47,603 nucleotides of DNA from Propionibacteriales bacterium (GCA_009377795.1 WHTJ01000027.1:1-47603); one strand, 5' to 3'. Shown: positions 34,027 to 43,172, numbered from the stretch's first letter. Translations and numbers: made by a program. The notes: generated by a model from the sequence alone, not told the origin.

Positions 34027-35750
34027 CCGTACCGGTCCCGCCCGGTGCGCGACAACGCACCACCCTGACCCTCGCCTGCCTGGCGGTGGGGTTCGCCGCC
34101 GCCGACACGTACGTGGTCGTGCTGGCGCTGCCGGACATGATGGCCGGCGTCGGGCTCAACCCGGATGAGCTGCAGCGGGCCGCACCGATCGTGTCGGGAT
34201 TCCTGCTCGGGTACGTCGCGATGCTCCCCCTGATCGGGCGGATCGCGGACCTGCGCGGGCGGCTGCCGGTCCTGGTGTTCTCGTTGCTGGTGTTCGCCTT
34301 CGGCTCTCTCGTCACCGCCGCGTCCGAGGACCTGACGCCGATGGTCGTGGGGCGATTCCTGCAGGGCCTCGGCGGCGGCGGGCTGGTGCCCGCCACTCTG
34401 GCGCTGGTCGCGGACCTGTGGCCGCCGAGGCGCCGGGGCGTGTCGCTGGGTGTCGTCGGCGCGGTACAGGAGCTGGGCAGCGTGCTGGGACCGCTGTACG
34501 GGGCGCTGGTCCTCGCACTGTGGCAGTGGCCGGCGATCTTCTGGATCAACCTGCTGGTCGCGTTGCTGCTGGCTTCGTGGCTCGCGCTGTTGCGGCTCGG
34601 CGCGCGCCGCCCCGCACCGGGTGCCGACCGGTGGAGCGTCGTCCTCGTGCTCGTCGCGGTGGGCGCGTTCGCGCTGCTCATCACGGAGCCGGAGCCGCTG
34701 GCCAGCCTGGTCACGCTGGGTCTCGCCTGGGTGCCGCTCGCCGGCGGGTCAGTGTTGTCGGCCCCGCTGACGCTGGCCTGCCTCGCCGCGGTCGCCGCCT
34801 TCGTGGTACGCGATCTCACCACGGCCCGGCCGGTTGTCGGTCTGCGGTCGCTCGCCCGGCTGTCCCGGTACGCGGACCTTCCCGGCGCCGCCCTGCTCGG
34901 GCTGGCGCTCGCCGGGATCGTGCTGGCGTTCGCCACCGCCGATCCCGAGGTGCAGGTGTTCTCCCCGCTGGGACCGTGGTTTCTCGCCGGTTCCACGCTG
35001 GCCGGCGCCGGGTTCCTGTGGCGGCAGGCGCGCGCTTCGTACCCCCTGGTGCCGCGACGTGCCCTCGCGGCGCCGCCCGCGTGGGGCGCGTTGCTCGTGA
35101 ACTTCTTCATCGGCTCGGCGTTGATCGCCGCACTGGTCGACGTGCCGATCTTCGCCCGGGTCACGGAGTACCCCGACTCCCAGCTCGGCGCCGCACTGGT
35201 GCTGGTGCGTCTCCTCGCCGCGTTGCCCGTGGGCGCGCTGCTCGGCGGAGTCCTCGTACGCCGCCTCCCGCCCGGCCCGATCACCGGTGTGGGCATGCTC
35301 GCGGCGGCCGGCTCGTTCGTCGCCATGACCCGGTGGGAGGACGGGACGCTGGCCGGCGCGGGCGTCGGCGCCACCGTCGCGCTGGTCGTGTGCGGGTTGG
35401 GCTTCGGGCTGGCCATCGCGCCGGTCAACGCGGCATTGCTGGCGGCCACCAAGCAGGAGGTACACGGCGTGAGCAGCGCGCTCGTGGTGGTGGCCCGGAT
35501 GGTCGGCATGCTGGTCGGCATCTCGGTGCTGACCACGATCGGGCTCGCCCGGTACTACGCCAGGGAGAGGTCGCTCCCGCCCCCGACCGAGCTGTGCCCG
35601 GGCGAGGTGACGCAGTGCGCGGAGTACGCCGACCTGCTCCGCGAGGCCGGTCTGGTGCAGCTGCACACGGTGTTCGCCGGAGCCGCCGGTTGCGCGCTCG
35701 TCGCCGGAATCGCCGCCGTACTGCTGCTACCGCGGAACGCTCCACGCTGA
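34023..35750 (+). CDS. MFS transporter, P55/Rv1410c-like
   Basis: A 575-aa major facilitator with about 14 membrane helices (DHA2-type length). Seen: the loop 2-3 signature GRIADLRGRLPVLV, the motif C-like GAVQELGSVLGPLYGALV and an acidic residue in helix 1 (AADTYVVVLALPDM). Fusion-free and directly coupled to the lprG-like lipoprotein gene (GTG 34023 within the stop overlap), which identifies it as the lipid exporter partner P55; drug efflux is the generic alternative. It converges on the molybdenum hydroxylase gene with 10 nt between the stops and no visible terminator. Confidence 0.9.
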   Translation: MTVPVPPGARQRTTLTLACLAVGFAAADTYVVVLALPDMMAGVGLNPDELQRAAPIVSGFLLGYVAMLPLIGRIADLRGRLPVLVFSLLVFAFGSLVTAASEDLTPMVVGRFLQGLGGGGLVPATLALVADLWPPRRRGVSLGVVGAVQELGSVLGPLYGALVLALWQWPAIFWINLLVALLLASWLALLRLGARRPAPGADRWSVVLVLVAVGAFALLITEPEPLASLVTLGLAWVPLAGGSVLSAPLTLACLAAVAAFVVRDLTTARPVVGLRSLARLSRYADLPGAALLGLALAGIVLAFATADPEVQVFSPLGPWFLAGSTLAGAGFLWRQARASYPLVPRRALAAPPAWGALLVNFFIGSALIAALVDVPIFARVTEYPDSQLGAALVLVRLLAALPVGALLGGVLVRRLPPGPITGVGMLAAAGSFVAMTRWEDGTLAGAGVGATVALVVCGLGFGLAIAPVNAALLAATKQEVHGVSSALVVVARMVGMLVGISVLTTIGLARYYARERSLPPPTELCPGEVTQCAEYADLLREAGLVQLHTVFAGAAGCALVAGIAAVLLLPRNAPR

Positions 35751-35760
35751 CCCGGCGGAG

Positions 35761-38442
35761 TCACACCAGCACGCGCGCGGCCTCGGACTCGGCCATCGAC
35801 TCGAGGCGGCCGATGACCCGCTTGGGGGTGAAGGGCAGCTCCCGCAGCCGTACGCCGATCGCGTCGTCGATGGCGTTCGCCAATGCCGCGGCGGCCGGGC
35901 CCACCGACGCCTCGCCGACACCGAGCGGGGGCCGGCCGGCCGAGTCCAGCAGCAGTACGTCGACCCACGGCGTCTCCGCGAACCCGATCACCGGGTACTC
36001 CAGCCAGTCGCGGGCGCGTACGCCGCTCCGGTCGAACCGCATCTCCTCGTGCAGCGCGCGGCTGAGGCCCTGGATCGCACCACCCTCCAACTGGTTCTTG
36101 GCGCCGTCCGGGTCGACGATCGCTCCGGCGTCGCAGGCGATCACCAGTCGTTCGACGGTGATCTCGGCAGTCTGGGTGTCGACGCTCACCTGGATCGCCT
36201 CCGCGACGTACGCCTTGATGCTCTTGTACCGGGCGACCGCGAGGCCGAGACCGCGGCCGCTGGGTCCGACATGCGGGGTGTATCCCGCGGCGTCGGCCGC
36301 GGCCCGGAGCGCTCGCCGGGCGCGTTCGTCGGTGAGATGGGCGAGCCGGAACTCGAGCGGGTCGGCCTCCGCCTTCTCCGCGACCTCCTCGATGAACGAC
36401 TCCGCGGCGAACGTGTTCACGTAGGCGCCGAGCGAACGCAGCGTGCCGGTACGCAGCGGGCCGTGCACGTGGTCGGCGACAACATCCATCGAGGGAAAGG
36501 CGTACAGCGGTGTCGCGTTGCGGGCGCCGCTCTCCGCCGGACCGGGCCACGGCCGCGACAGGGAGTCGCTGCGCAGCCAGGCAGGCATGAGGCCCTCGGC
36601 CTTGCGCGGACGGGTGCTGTGGCAGTCCGTGATCGACCGGTGCCGCCAGTAGCCGATCCGCCGGTCGTCCCCCAGCGCGGCTCCGAGCTCGGCCACCATC
36701 GCGGGTCCGAGCGGCTCCCAGGAGAACTCGTCCTCCACCGAGAACACGAACCGCACCGGGCGCCCGCGGCACGCACTCGCGGCCACGGCGGCGAAGGCGG
36801 CGGCGTCGTCTGCGAGGTTGTGGCCATAGCAGCCCGGCCCGTCGCGGTGGTTGACCCGAATCCGCGCGGGGTCGAGACCGAGCAGGTCGGCGAGTGCACC
36901 GCGCAGCGGGTAGACGCCCTGGCTGTGGGTATAGACGGTCAGTCCGTCGTCCCCCCACTCGGCCACCGCGCACGAGGGCGCGATCGCGGCGTGCGCTTGG
37001 TACGGCTGCGTGTACGTCGCCTCGATGAGGTTCTCGGGTGCCGGCCGTTCCTCCGCGGTGGCCACCACGTGCGGCTCGGCCTCCGCCGACCGGATCGCGT
37101 CGTGGATGTTGCCTGAGTCGACCTCCGTCTCCGGGCTCGCCCACTGCGCATCGCGTTTGAGGCGGGTGACCGCGCGTACGGCCTGCTCCTCCCGCTCGGC
37201 CACCACCACGACCAGCCGGCCGTCCGCCACCACCCGGACCACGCCGTCCATCTCCTCGGCACGCGCGGTGTCGAGCTTGGTCGGCTCGGACCCCAGTGCG
37301 GGCGGGAGCAGGGCCCGGGCATGCAGCATGCCCGGGAGGTCGAGGTCGTTCACGAATCCCGGCCGGCCGGTGATCTTGTCCCGCAGGTCGGGGCGGGGGG
37401 TGTGCCGGCCGAGCGACTCCGCCGTCCAGCGCGGCTCGTCGGACTCCTCGATCTTCCCGGTGATCGGGCCCTCGGCCGCCAGGTCGGCGAGCAGGACGTA
37501 CTCTCCGCCGGGCCCGTCCACCCGGTCCGGGCCTACCGACAGCTCGTCGGGGGACCCGCCGAGAAGGCCGGCCGCGCGTTCGAGAAGACGGCGCCGGAAC
37601 GCGACCGCCGCGCGGGCGAGCGCCGTACCCCCGTGGTCGACCGAGTTGCTCCCGGAGGTGGTTCCCTCGTTGGGTGCCTCGCCGGTCTCCACGAACGTGA
37701 GGACGACCCGGTCGGCCTCCACCCCGATCTGGCTGGCGACGATCCTCGTCATGGCCCCCCGCACGCCCTGGCCCAGCTCCACCCGACCGGTCCTGGCCTG
37801 GATCAGCCCGCTGGGCAGGATCGAGATCCAGGACTCGATGAGCGCGTCGTCCGGCTCCTCGCGCACATCTGCCGGGTCCGGCGGCGATGCCGGATCCGCA
37901 ACCAGCGCCATCGCCGTCTGCGACCCGGTGGGCGGGCTGCCCTCGGCGGACCTCGTCGCGGTCGCGGTACCGGAGTCCCGGCGGGAAAGGGCGTCTTCCA
38001 CCGCACGCAGCACCCGGTGGTGGGTTCCGCACCGGCACAGGTGCTCGTCGAGCCACGGCTTCGGGCCCTGAGCGGACGTCTCGCCGTCCTCGTACGCGGC
38101 AACCGTGCTCATGACGATGCCGTTGATGCAGTACCCGCACTGCGCCGCCTGCTCGCGGAGGAAGGCCTCCTGGACCGGGTGAAGGGCTCCCGCCGACTCG
38201 AGACCCTCAGGCGTCGTGATCTCCGCATGCTCCACTGCGCTCACCGGGGTGTTGCAGGATCGGGTCGGCCTCCCGTCCGCCAGCACCGTACAAGAGCCGC
38301 ACACGCCGATCGCACAGCCGGAGCGCACGCCCTTGAGCTGGAGGTCGTCACGCAGGACGAAGATCAGGGGCGTCTCCGGGTCGGCGTGCACCTCGTGCCG
38401 GCGACCGTTGACGTTCAGCTCCACCGCATCGGGCTGTGGCAT
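35761..38442 (-). CDS. fused molybdenum hydroxylase (xanthine dehydrogenase family)
   Basis: An 893-aa natural fusion. Residues 1-~165 are the [2Fe-2S] subunit: plant-type cluster GCAIGVCGSCTVLADG and the second cluster CGYCINGIVM ... LCRCGTHHRVLRAV. Residues ~195-893 are the molybdopterin-binding large subunit, with GRVELGQGVRGAMTRIV, the EGTTSGSNSVDHGG segment and the GVGEAS active-site glutamate near the C-terminus. No FAD subunit is present in the neighbourhood, so electrons must leave through a cytochrome or other carrier, as in the isoquinoline 1-oxidoreductase/nicotinate-type enzymes. The substrate is unknown. ATG 38442 has ggaggag upstream. No cofactor-insertion gene is adjacent. Confidence 0.92.
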   Translation of the reverse strand: MPQPDAVELNVNGRRHEVHADPETPLIFVLRDDLQLKGVRSGCAIGVCGSCTVLADGRPTRSCNTPVSAVEHAEITTPEGLESAGALHPVQEAFLREQAAQCGYCINGIVMSTVAAYEDGETSAQGPKPWLDEHLCRCGTHHRVLRAVEDALSRRDSGTATATRSAEGSPPTGSQTAMALVADPASPPDPADVREEPDDALIESWISILPSGLIQARTGRVELGQGVRGAMTRIVASQIGVEADRVVLTFVETGEAPNEGTTSGSNSVDHGGTALARAAVAFRRRLLERAAGLLGGSPDELSVGPDRVDGPGGEYVLLADLAAEGPITGKIEESDEPRWTAESLGRHTPRPDLRDKITGRPGFVNDLDLPGMLHARALLPPALGSEPTKLDTARAEEMDGVVRVVADGRLVVVVAEREEQAVRAVTRLKRDAQWASPETEVDSGNIHDAIRSAEAEPHVVATAEERPAPENLIEATYTQPYQAHAAIAPSCAVAEWGDDGLTVYTHSQGVYPLRGALADLLGLDPARIRVNHRDGPGCYGHNLADDAAAFAAVAASACRGRPVRFVFSVEDEFSWEPLGPAMVAELGAALGDDRRIGYWRHRSITDCHSTRPRKAEGLMPAWLRSDSLSRPWPGPAESGARNATPLYAFPSMDVVADHVHGPLRTGTLRSLGAYVNTFAAESFIEEVAEKAEADPLEFRLAHLTDERARRALRAAADAAGYTPHVGPSGRGLGLAVARYKSIKAYVAEAIQVSVDTQTAEITVERLVIACDAGAIVDPDGAKNQLEGGAIQGLSRALHEEMRFDRSGVRARDWLEYPVIGFAETPWVDVLLLDSAGRPPLGVGEASVGPAAAALANAIDDAIGVRLRELPFTPKRVIGRLESMAESEAARVLV

Positions 38443-38475
38443 GTGGCTCCTCCGGGACGATGACCGACACCCTAT

Positions 38476-38496
38476 ATTTTATGGGCCGGCCGGCCA
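38476..38496 (-). promoter_or_regulatory. promoter of molybdenum hydroxylase gene
   Basis: TAAAAT (38481-38476, minus strand) stands out as an AT-rich -10 in GC-rich DNA, 33 nt before ATG 38442. Directly upstream of it is a 12-bp perfect palindrome ggccggccggcc (38485-38496), placed in the spacer where a repressor could bind. Confidence 0.45.
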
Positions 38497-38510
38497 TGGG
38501 TTCGCGGCGG

Positions 38511-39119
38511 TCACCTCCGCCCGGGAAGGCTGCCCGGAAGGTTCGCGTGCCAGCGGGCCACCGCGACGCCCGCAAGGGCGCCGAACAGGTGCGCCTGCCA
38601 GGACACCCCCGGCTGTACGGGCAGCATCCCGATCACCAGCCCGTCGTACAGCAACACGACCAGCACGGCCACGAACACCGCCACCAGCACATGGCGCAGC
38701 CTGCGGTGGAACACCCCCAGGAACACGAGGTACGCCGCGTAGCCGTAGACCAGGCCCGAGGCGCCGATCACCACGGTGAACGGGTCACCGGTGAGCCACA
38801 CCCCCATCCCGCCGAACAGCGCCACCGCCAGCGTGACCATCCAGAAGTACGACGTGGTGAGCAGGATCAGCCCTCCGAGCACCAGCAACGCACCGGTGTT
38901 CGCGAGCAGATGACCGAATCCGAGATGCAGGAAGGGCGCCGCCACGATCCCGAACAGGCCGTCGCCGGTACGCGGAATGATCCCGAAACCGTCCAGCCGA
39001 TTGCCGACGAAGCTGTCCAGGAGCTCCAGCGCCCACATCACGCCGACAAGCACCCCGATCGGCGCCAGCATCCGGAAGCACCCGAACGCCGATCGCCGAT
39101 CCGCCGGGATCCGCGACAT
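38511..39119 (-). CDS. rhomboid family intramembrane serine protease
   Basis: A ~202-aa polytopic protein with six hydrophobic segments. The rhomboid catalytic dyad is visible: Ser in GASGLVYG (about residue 121) and His in SWQAHLFGALAG (about residue 177); the HLGFGHLLANTGAL block matches the H-x-x-x-N motif of helix 2. It should cleave membrane proteins within the bilayer; its substrates are unknown. ATG 39119 is preferred to ATG 39125 because gggtgg is 6 nt upstream of it. The gene follows parE through a highly structured 140-nt region. Confidence 0.9.
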   Translation of the reverse strand: MSRIPADRRSAFGCFRMLAPIGVLVGVMWALELLDSFVGNRLDGFGIIPRTGDGLFGIVAAPFLHLGFGHLLANTGALLVLGGLILLTTSYFWMVTLAVALFGGMGVWLTGDPFTVVIGASGLVYGYAAYLVFLGVFHRRLRHVLVAVFVAVLVVLLYDGLVIGMLPVQPGVSWQAHLFGALAGVAVARWHANLPGSLPGRR

Positions 39120-39163
39120 CGACATCCACCCAGGCTACGGCGTCCGCTGCCCGCTCCATACGG

Positions 39164-39265
39164 TCCGCGGCGCTCAGGTGGATGCTCCGCAAGGCGGAGG
39201 AGGAGGGCGTAGGCGCCTACGCACGACGACGAGAACGCAGCGGAGCGCCGCCTGAGCGCCGCGGA
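39164..39265 (-). other. structured element between parE and rhomboid gene
   Basis: Outer 15-bp perfect stem: tccgcggcgctcagg (39164-39178) with cctgagcgccgcgga (39251-39265), starting at the base after the parE stop. The 72-nt loop holds the hairpin ctccgc-aag-gcggag (39185-39199) and a 16-bp perfect palindrome gcgtaggcgcctacgc (39207-39222). An alternative pairing gctccgc (39184-39190) / gcggagc (39240-39246) competes with the first hairpin. It may be a terminator, processing site or switch. Confidence 0.65.
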
Positions 39266-41344
39266 TCAGGCGTCGATCTGGTCGGCGTCGAGCTCGTAGG
39301 CGCCCTGCACGATGAAGTCCTTGCGCGGCGCCACCTCGTTGCCCATGAGCAGGTCGAAGACCCGAGCCGCCTCGTCGGCGTCGTCCACGGTGATCCGGCG
39401 CAGTGTGCGGTGGCGCGGGTCCATCGTCGTCTCGGCCAGCTGGTCGGCATCCATCTCACCGAGCCCCTTGTACCGCTGGATCGGGTCCCGCCACCGGACA
39501 CCCTTCTTCGACAGCTCCGCCAGCCTGCGTTGCAGCTCCGGGTCGCTGTACGTGTAAACGTACTTGTCCATCCCCTTCTTGGGGTTGGTCAGCTCGATGC
39601 GGTGCAGCGGGGGTACGGCGCAGAAGACCCGGCCCTCCGCGATCAGCGGCCGCATGTACCGGAAGAAGAGCGTGGTCAGCAGGCACCTGATGTGCGCGCC
39701 GTCGGAGTCGGCGTCGGCCATGAAGATGACCTTGCCGTAACGGGTCTGGTCGAGCTCGAACGTACGCCCGCTGCCGGCGCCCACGACCTGGATGATCGCG
39801 CTGCACTCGGCGTTCTTCAGCATGTCGGCCACCGAGGCCTTCTGGGTGTTCAGGATCTTGCCCCGGATCGGCAGCAACGCTTGGTACTCGGAATCCCTAG
39901 CCAGCTTGGCGGTTCCGAGCGCCGAGTCACCCTCGACGATGAACAGCTCCGCCCGGTCGAGATCCGTGCTGCGGCAGTCGGCGAGCTTGGCCGGCAGCGC
40001 GCTGGACTCCAGGGCGTTCTTGCGACGCTGGGTCTCGCGGTGCTGGCGCGCGGCGATCCTCGTCCGCGCGGCGCCGACGACCTTCTCCATCAAGGCGCGC
40101 GCCTGCGGCTTCTCCGCCCGCTTGTTGCTGGTGAGGAACGCCTTCAGCTCGCGGGCCACGACCTTGTTGACCAGACGGCGTACGGCGGGGGTGCCGAGGA
40201 CCTCCTTGGTCTGCCCCTCGAACTGCGGTTCGGCGAGGCGCACGGTCACGACCGCGGTGAGGCCCTCGAGGATGTCGTCCTTGGTCACGTCGGCGTCCCC
40301 GGCCTTCAGCAACCGGGTCTGCCGCAACGCCTCGTTGAACGTTTTCGCCAACGCAGACTCGAAACCCGCCACATGAGTGCCACCGTGAGGGGTGGCGATG
40401 ATGTTGACGAACGACCGCATCTCGGTCTCGTAACCGTCGCCCCAGCGTACGGCGATGTCGACGTCGAGGTCGCGCTCGACATCTTGGGGGTTCATGTGCC
40501 CCTGGTCGTCGAGCACCGGCACCGTCTCGGTGAACTGATCGCGGCCGGTGATCCGCAGGACGTCGGTGACCTTCTCGTCATGCGCGAGGAAGTCGCAGAA
40601 CTCGGCGATGCCGCCGTCGTGGCGGAACTTCTCCTCGACCGGTTCCTTCGCCCGCTCGTCGCGGATGTGCAGCTCGAGGCCGGGTACCAGGAACGACGTC
40701 TGGCGGGCCCTGGTCACCAGTTCGTCGTAGCTGAACGCCGCGTCCTTGGTGAATACCTTGCGGTCCGGCCAGAACCGTACGCGGGTACCGGTCACGGTCT
40801 TCTTCACGCGCTTGCCCTTGTGCAGCCCGGAACCCTCGCTGAACGAGGCGCCCGGCCCGTCGCCGTCAAAGACTCCCGGCACGCCGCGCCGGAACGACAT
40901 GTGCCGGGTTGACGGCGACCGGTCCACCTCGACGTCGAGTCGCCCGGACAGCGCGTTGACCACCGAGCACCCCACGCCGTGCAGACCGCCGGTGGCGACG
41001 TACGACCCGCCACCGAACTTGCCGCCGGCATGCAGCTTGGTGAACACCACCTCGACCCCGGCCAGCCCGGTCTTGGGCTCGACGTCGACCGGGATGCCGC
41101 GGCCGTTGTCCCGGACCTCCGCCGAGCCGTCCTTGTGGAGCACCACGTCGATCCGGTCGCAATGGGCGCCCAGGGCCTCGTCGACCGCGTTGTCGATGAT
41201 CTCCCACAGACAGTGCATGAGGCCGCGGGTGTCGGTGGAGCCGACGTACATGCCGGGACGCTTCCGCACGGCCTCGAGCCCTTCGAGGACCAGCAGATGG
41301 TGGGCGTTGTACGTGTTGTCGATCTTGGCTCCAGACGCGGGCAC
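39266..41344 (-). CDS. parE: DNA topoisomerase IV subunit B
   Basis: A 692-aa GHKL-ATPase subunit of topoisomerase IV. Seen: LEGLEAVRKRPGMYVGSTDTRGLMHCLWEIIDNAVDEAL-type N-terminus with the ATP-binding Asn and Glu, the DNGRGIP and GGLHGVGCSVVNALS ATP-site motifs, and the TOPRIM part with EGDSALG and MADADSDGAHIRCLL, where acidic residues bind Mg2+. The C-terminus ends with the PLHRIEL...YKGLGEMDADQL block. The length of ~690 aa suits ParE or GyrB; the partner parC in the window favours ParE. GTG 41344 has aaggag 6 nt upstream. Confidence 0.95.
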   Translation of the reverse strand: MPASGAKIDNTYNAHHLLVLEGLEAVRKRPGMYVGSTDTRGLMHCLWEIIDNAVDEALGAHCDRIDVVLHKDGSAEVRDNGRGIPVDVEPKTGLAGVEVVFTKLHAGGKFGGGSYVATGGLHGVGCSVVNALSGRLDVEVDRSPSTRHMSFRRGVPGVFDGDGPGASFSEGSGLHKGKRVKKTVTGTRVRFWPDRKVFTKDAAFSYDELVTRARQTSFLVPGLELHIRDERAKEPVEEKFRHDGGIAEFCDFLAHDEKVTDVLRITGRDQFTETVPVLDDQGHMNPQDVERDLDVDIAVRWGDGYETEMRSFVNIIATPHGGTHVAGFESALAKTFNEALRQTRLLKAGDADVTKDDILEGLTAVVTVRLAEPQFEGQTKEVLGTPAVRRLVNKVVARELKAFLTSNKRAEKPQARALMEKVVGAARTRIAARQHRETQRRKNALESSALPAKLADCRSTDLDRAELFIVEGDSALGTAKLARDSEYQALLPIRGKILNTQKASVADMLKNAECSAIIQVVGAGSGRTFELDQTRYGKVIFMADADSDGAHIRCLLTTLFFRYMRPLIAEGRVFCAVPPLHRIELTNPKKGMDKYVYTYSDPELQRRLAELSKKGVRWRDPIQRYKGLGEMDADQLAETTMDPRHRTLRRITVDDADEAARVFDLLMGNEVAPRKDFIVQGAYELDADQIDA

Positions 41345-41656
41345 GGGGCTCCTTGACGTGCGACGTTGACATTAAACCCGAAGGCTGACCATCACCTGAT
41401 GTCAACATAGCGCCGGACCGCCGCGGAGCCCCGCGCCCCACGCCGTCCAGTCATGGATCACAGGACGAACGGCTCGAATTCTGGAATGTGCTTGGCTCCG
41501 GCCCTTACACAAGGCACCATTTGGGCACGCAGAAGACAAAGGCACGCGAGATGCATCACATCCGGGGATGGACGAACGCCCGGTGGGAAGTACGACGAAC
41601 AACCGGACGTTGTCCAGTGGTACATCCTTAGCAGCGAGATGGGAGAGAGGGCACAC
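41345..41656. other. 312-nt divergent region parE / DUF7455
   Basis: No gene seen. An exact 8-bp inverted repeat gttgacat (41365-41372) / atgtcaac (41399-41406) contains a TTGACA facing each way, upstream of parE. I cannot find a -10 at a normal distance from either, so it may be an operator. The part from ~41455 to 41640 is less GC-rich than its surroundings and ends in the Shine-Dalgarno gagagg of the DUF7455 gene. Confidence 0.5.
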
Positions 41657-41887
41657 GTGACCACAGCATTAGCATCGCGTCCCACACTGAACGCGCACGA
41701 CCGCTGTGACCGATGCGGCGCCCAGGCCTACATCCGTGTCGAACTGGCGGGTGGCGGCGAGTTGCTGTTCTGCGGCCACCACGGTCGCAAGCACCTGGAC
41801 GGGCTTCGCTCCGTCGCGCTGCGTATTCACGACGAGACCGAGCGTCTGACCGACGTGCCCGCCTCCGCTGCCGACGAGGAGCGTTGA
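41657..41887 (+). CDS. DUF7455 zinc-ribbon-like small protein
   Basis: A 76-aa protein with CDRCGAQAYIRVEL (CxxC) and LLFCGHHGRKH, together a C-C-C-H type zinc site, and the DETERL end typical of the DUF7455 family. These short proteins are widespread in actinobacteria near topoisomerase IV and sigma factor genes; the function is unknown. GTG 41657 is chosen because gagagg is 6 nt upstream; ATG 41639 would add six residues without a Shine-Dalgarno. It is divergent from parE, and the DUF456 gene follows after 63 nt. Confidence 0.9.
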   Translation: MTTALASRPTLNAHDRCDRCGAQAYIRVELAGGGELLFCGHHGRKHLDGLRSVALRIHDETERLTDVPASAADEER

Positions 41888-41950
41888 CCGGCCGCCTACT
41901 CGCACAGGCACCTGCGCCTCGGCCGGCCGGATAGGGCAAAGTAAGCGCCC

Positions 41951-42433
41951 GTGAGCGGATGGGCCGAGGTCATCGTCGGGATCGTCATCCTGATCGGACT
42001 CATGGGCGTCGTCGTGCCCGTCCTTCCGGGAGCGCTCCTGGTCTGGGCCGCGATCGCGGTCTGGGCGGCCGTGACGCAGACCAGCGCGGGCTGGGTGGTG
42101 CTTGCCGTGGCGACCGGGTCCATCGCCGCCGTACAGATCGTGAAGTACGTCCTCCCCGAGCGCCGACTGCGCAACGCCGGCGTACCCCGCCGGTCGATCC
42201 TGATCGGCGGACTGGCCGGACTGGTCGGCTTCTTCGTCCTCCCGATCGTCGGGCTGCTGGTCGGATTCGTGGGCGGGGTGTACGTCGCGGAGCGCCGCCG
42301 GATAGGCGACCATGCGGAGGCCTGGCGGGCTACCGTACTGGCGGCCAGGCTCGCCGGCCTCACCATCGTGATCGAGCTGTTCGGCACGCTCGTCGCTGCC
42401 GCCACCTGGCTCGGCGCGGCGGCCGCCACCTGA
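41951..42433 (+). CDS. DUF456 family membrane protein
   Basis: A 160-aa membrane protein with four to five hydrophobic segments. The N-terminal IVILIGLMGVVVPVLPGALLVWAAI and the middle GVPRRSILIGGLAGLVGFFVLPIVGLLVGFVGGVY, with glycine-rich helix-packing motifs, match DUF456. The function is unknown. GTG 41951 begins the protein right before the first helix; the Shine-Dalgarno is weak. It converges on the alpha/beta hydrolase gene with 12 nt between stops. Confidence 0.88.
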   Translation: MSGWAEVIVGIVILIGLMGVVVPVLPGALLVWAAIAVWAAVTQTSAGWVVLAVATGSIAAVQIVKYVLPERRLRNAGVPRRSILIGGLAGLVGFFVLPIVGLLVGFVGGVYVAERRRIGDHAEAWRATVLAARLAGLTIVIELFGTLVAAATWLGAAAAT

Positions 42434-42445
42434 ATCGGCCGAGCG

Positions 42446-43159
42446 TCAACCATCGGCCGGCATGCCGAGCAGGCGCTGCAGAGCCGCGCCGACGACCTCC
42501 GGCTCGGTCAGCATTGCCAGGTGATGACCGAGCCGCTCCAACACGGGCATGCCCAGTGCACCCGCCCGGGCCGCCTCGTCCCGGTAGACGTCGCTGAGCA
42601 GCAGGTACGCCGACGGTCCCACCCACCCGGATCCCGACCTCCGCTCCTCGAAGTAGGTCAGCGGCAGCCGCGGAACCTCGGCGACGAACTCGCGGCGCAG
42701 CTCAGGGTCACGGAGCAGCTCGTCGACCGCGCCAGGCTCGAACCACTCGTGCCACGGGGGAAGCACGCCGTCCTCGGCCAGCGCGCGCACATGCGCGGCG
42801 AGCTCGTCGGGTGCCCGGTCGAACCACGACTCGCCGGGGTGCGGCAGCACCGAGTCGACGTAGACCACGCCGCGCACCGTCGCGCCGATCCGGTCGGCGA
42901 TACCCGGGAGCAGCGGACCCGCCGCGCTGTGGCCGACCAGCACGAGCGGTTTCCCCGGAGCGGCGTGCTCCACGGCGGCGGCGACGGCGGCCCTGAGGGC
43001 AGGCTCGTACGGCGGTCCGTTCGCCACCGCCGCGGTGAGATCCGGAACCACCGCCGTACGCCCCTCCGCCTCGAGCGACCGGGCGACCGCTCGCCAGGTG
43101 AGCGGCCCCACCAGGGGGCTGTGGATCAGGACCACGGAGCGGGCGGCTGGGTTGTCCAC
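42446..43159 (-). CDS. alpha/beta hydrolase
   Basis: A ~237-aa alpha/beta-hydrolase fold protein. Seen: the oxyanion part VVLIHSPLVGPLTW near the N-terminus, the nucleophile elbow VGHSAAG (Ser at about 80), acidic residues in VYVDSVLP, and the catalytic His in LERLGHHLAMLTEPEVV at the C-terminus. An esterase or amidase role is possible; the substrate is unknown. The frame extends to TTG 43195, but GTG 43159 is preferred: TACGTT lies 7 nt upstream, fitting a leaderless mRNA, and the protein then starts just before the conserved fold. Confidence 0.85.
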   Translation of the reverse strand: MDNPAARSVVLIHSPLVGPLTWRAVARSLEAEGRTAVVPDLTAAVANGPPYEPALRAAVAAAVEHAAPGKPLVLVGHSAAGPLLPGIADRIGATVRGVVYVDSVLPHPGESWFDRAPDELAAHVRALAEDGVLPPWHEWFEPGAVDELLRDPELRREFVAEVPRLPLTYFEERRSGSGWVGPSAYLLLSDVYRDEAARAGALGMPVLERLGHHLAMLTEPEVVGAALQRLLGMPADG

Positions 43160-43166
43160 AGGGGTA

Positions 43167-43172
43167 AACGTA
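43167..43172 (-). promoter_or_regulatory. -10 element of alpha/beta hydrolase gene (leaderless)
   Basis: TACGTT on the minus strand, 7 nt before GTG 43159. Confidence 0.35.
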
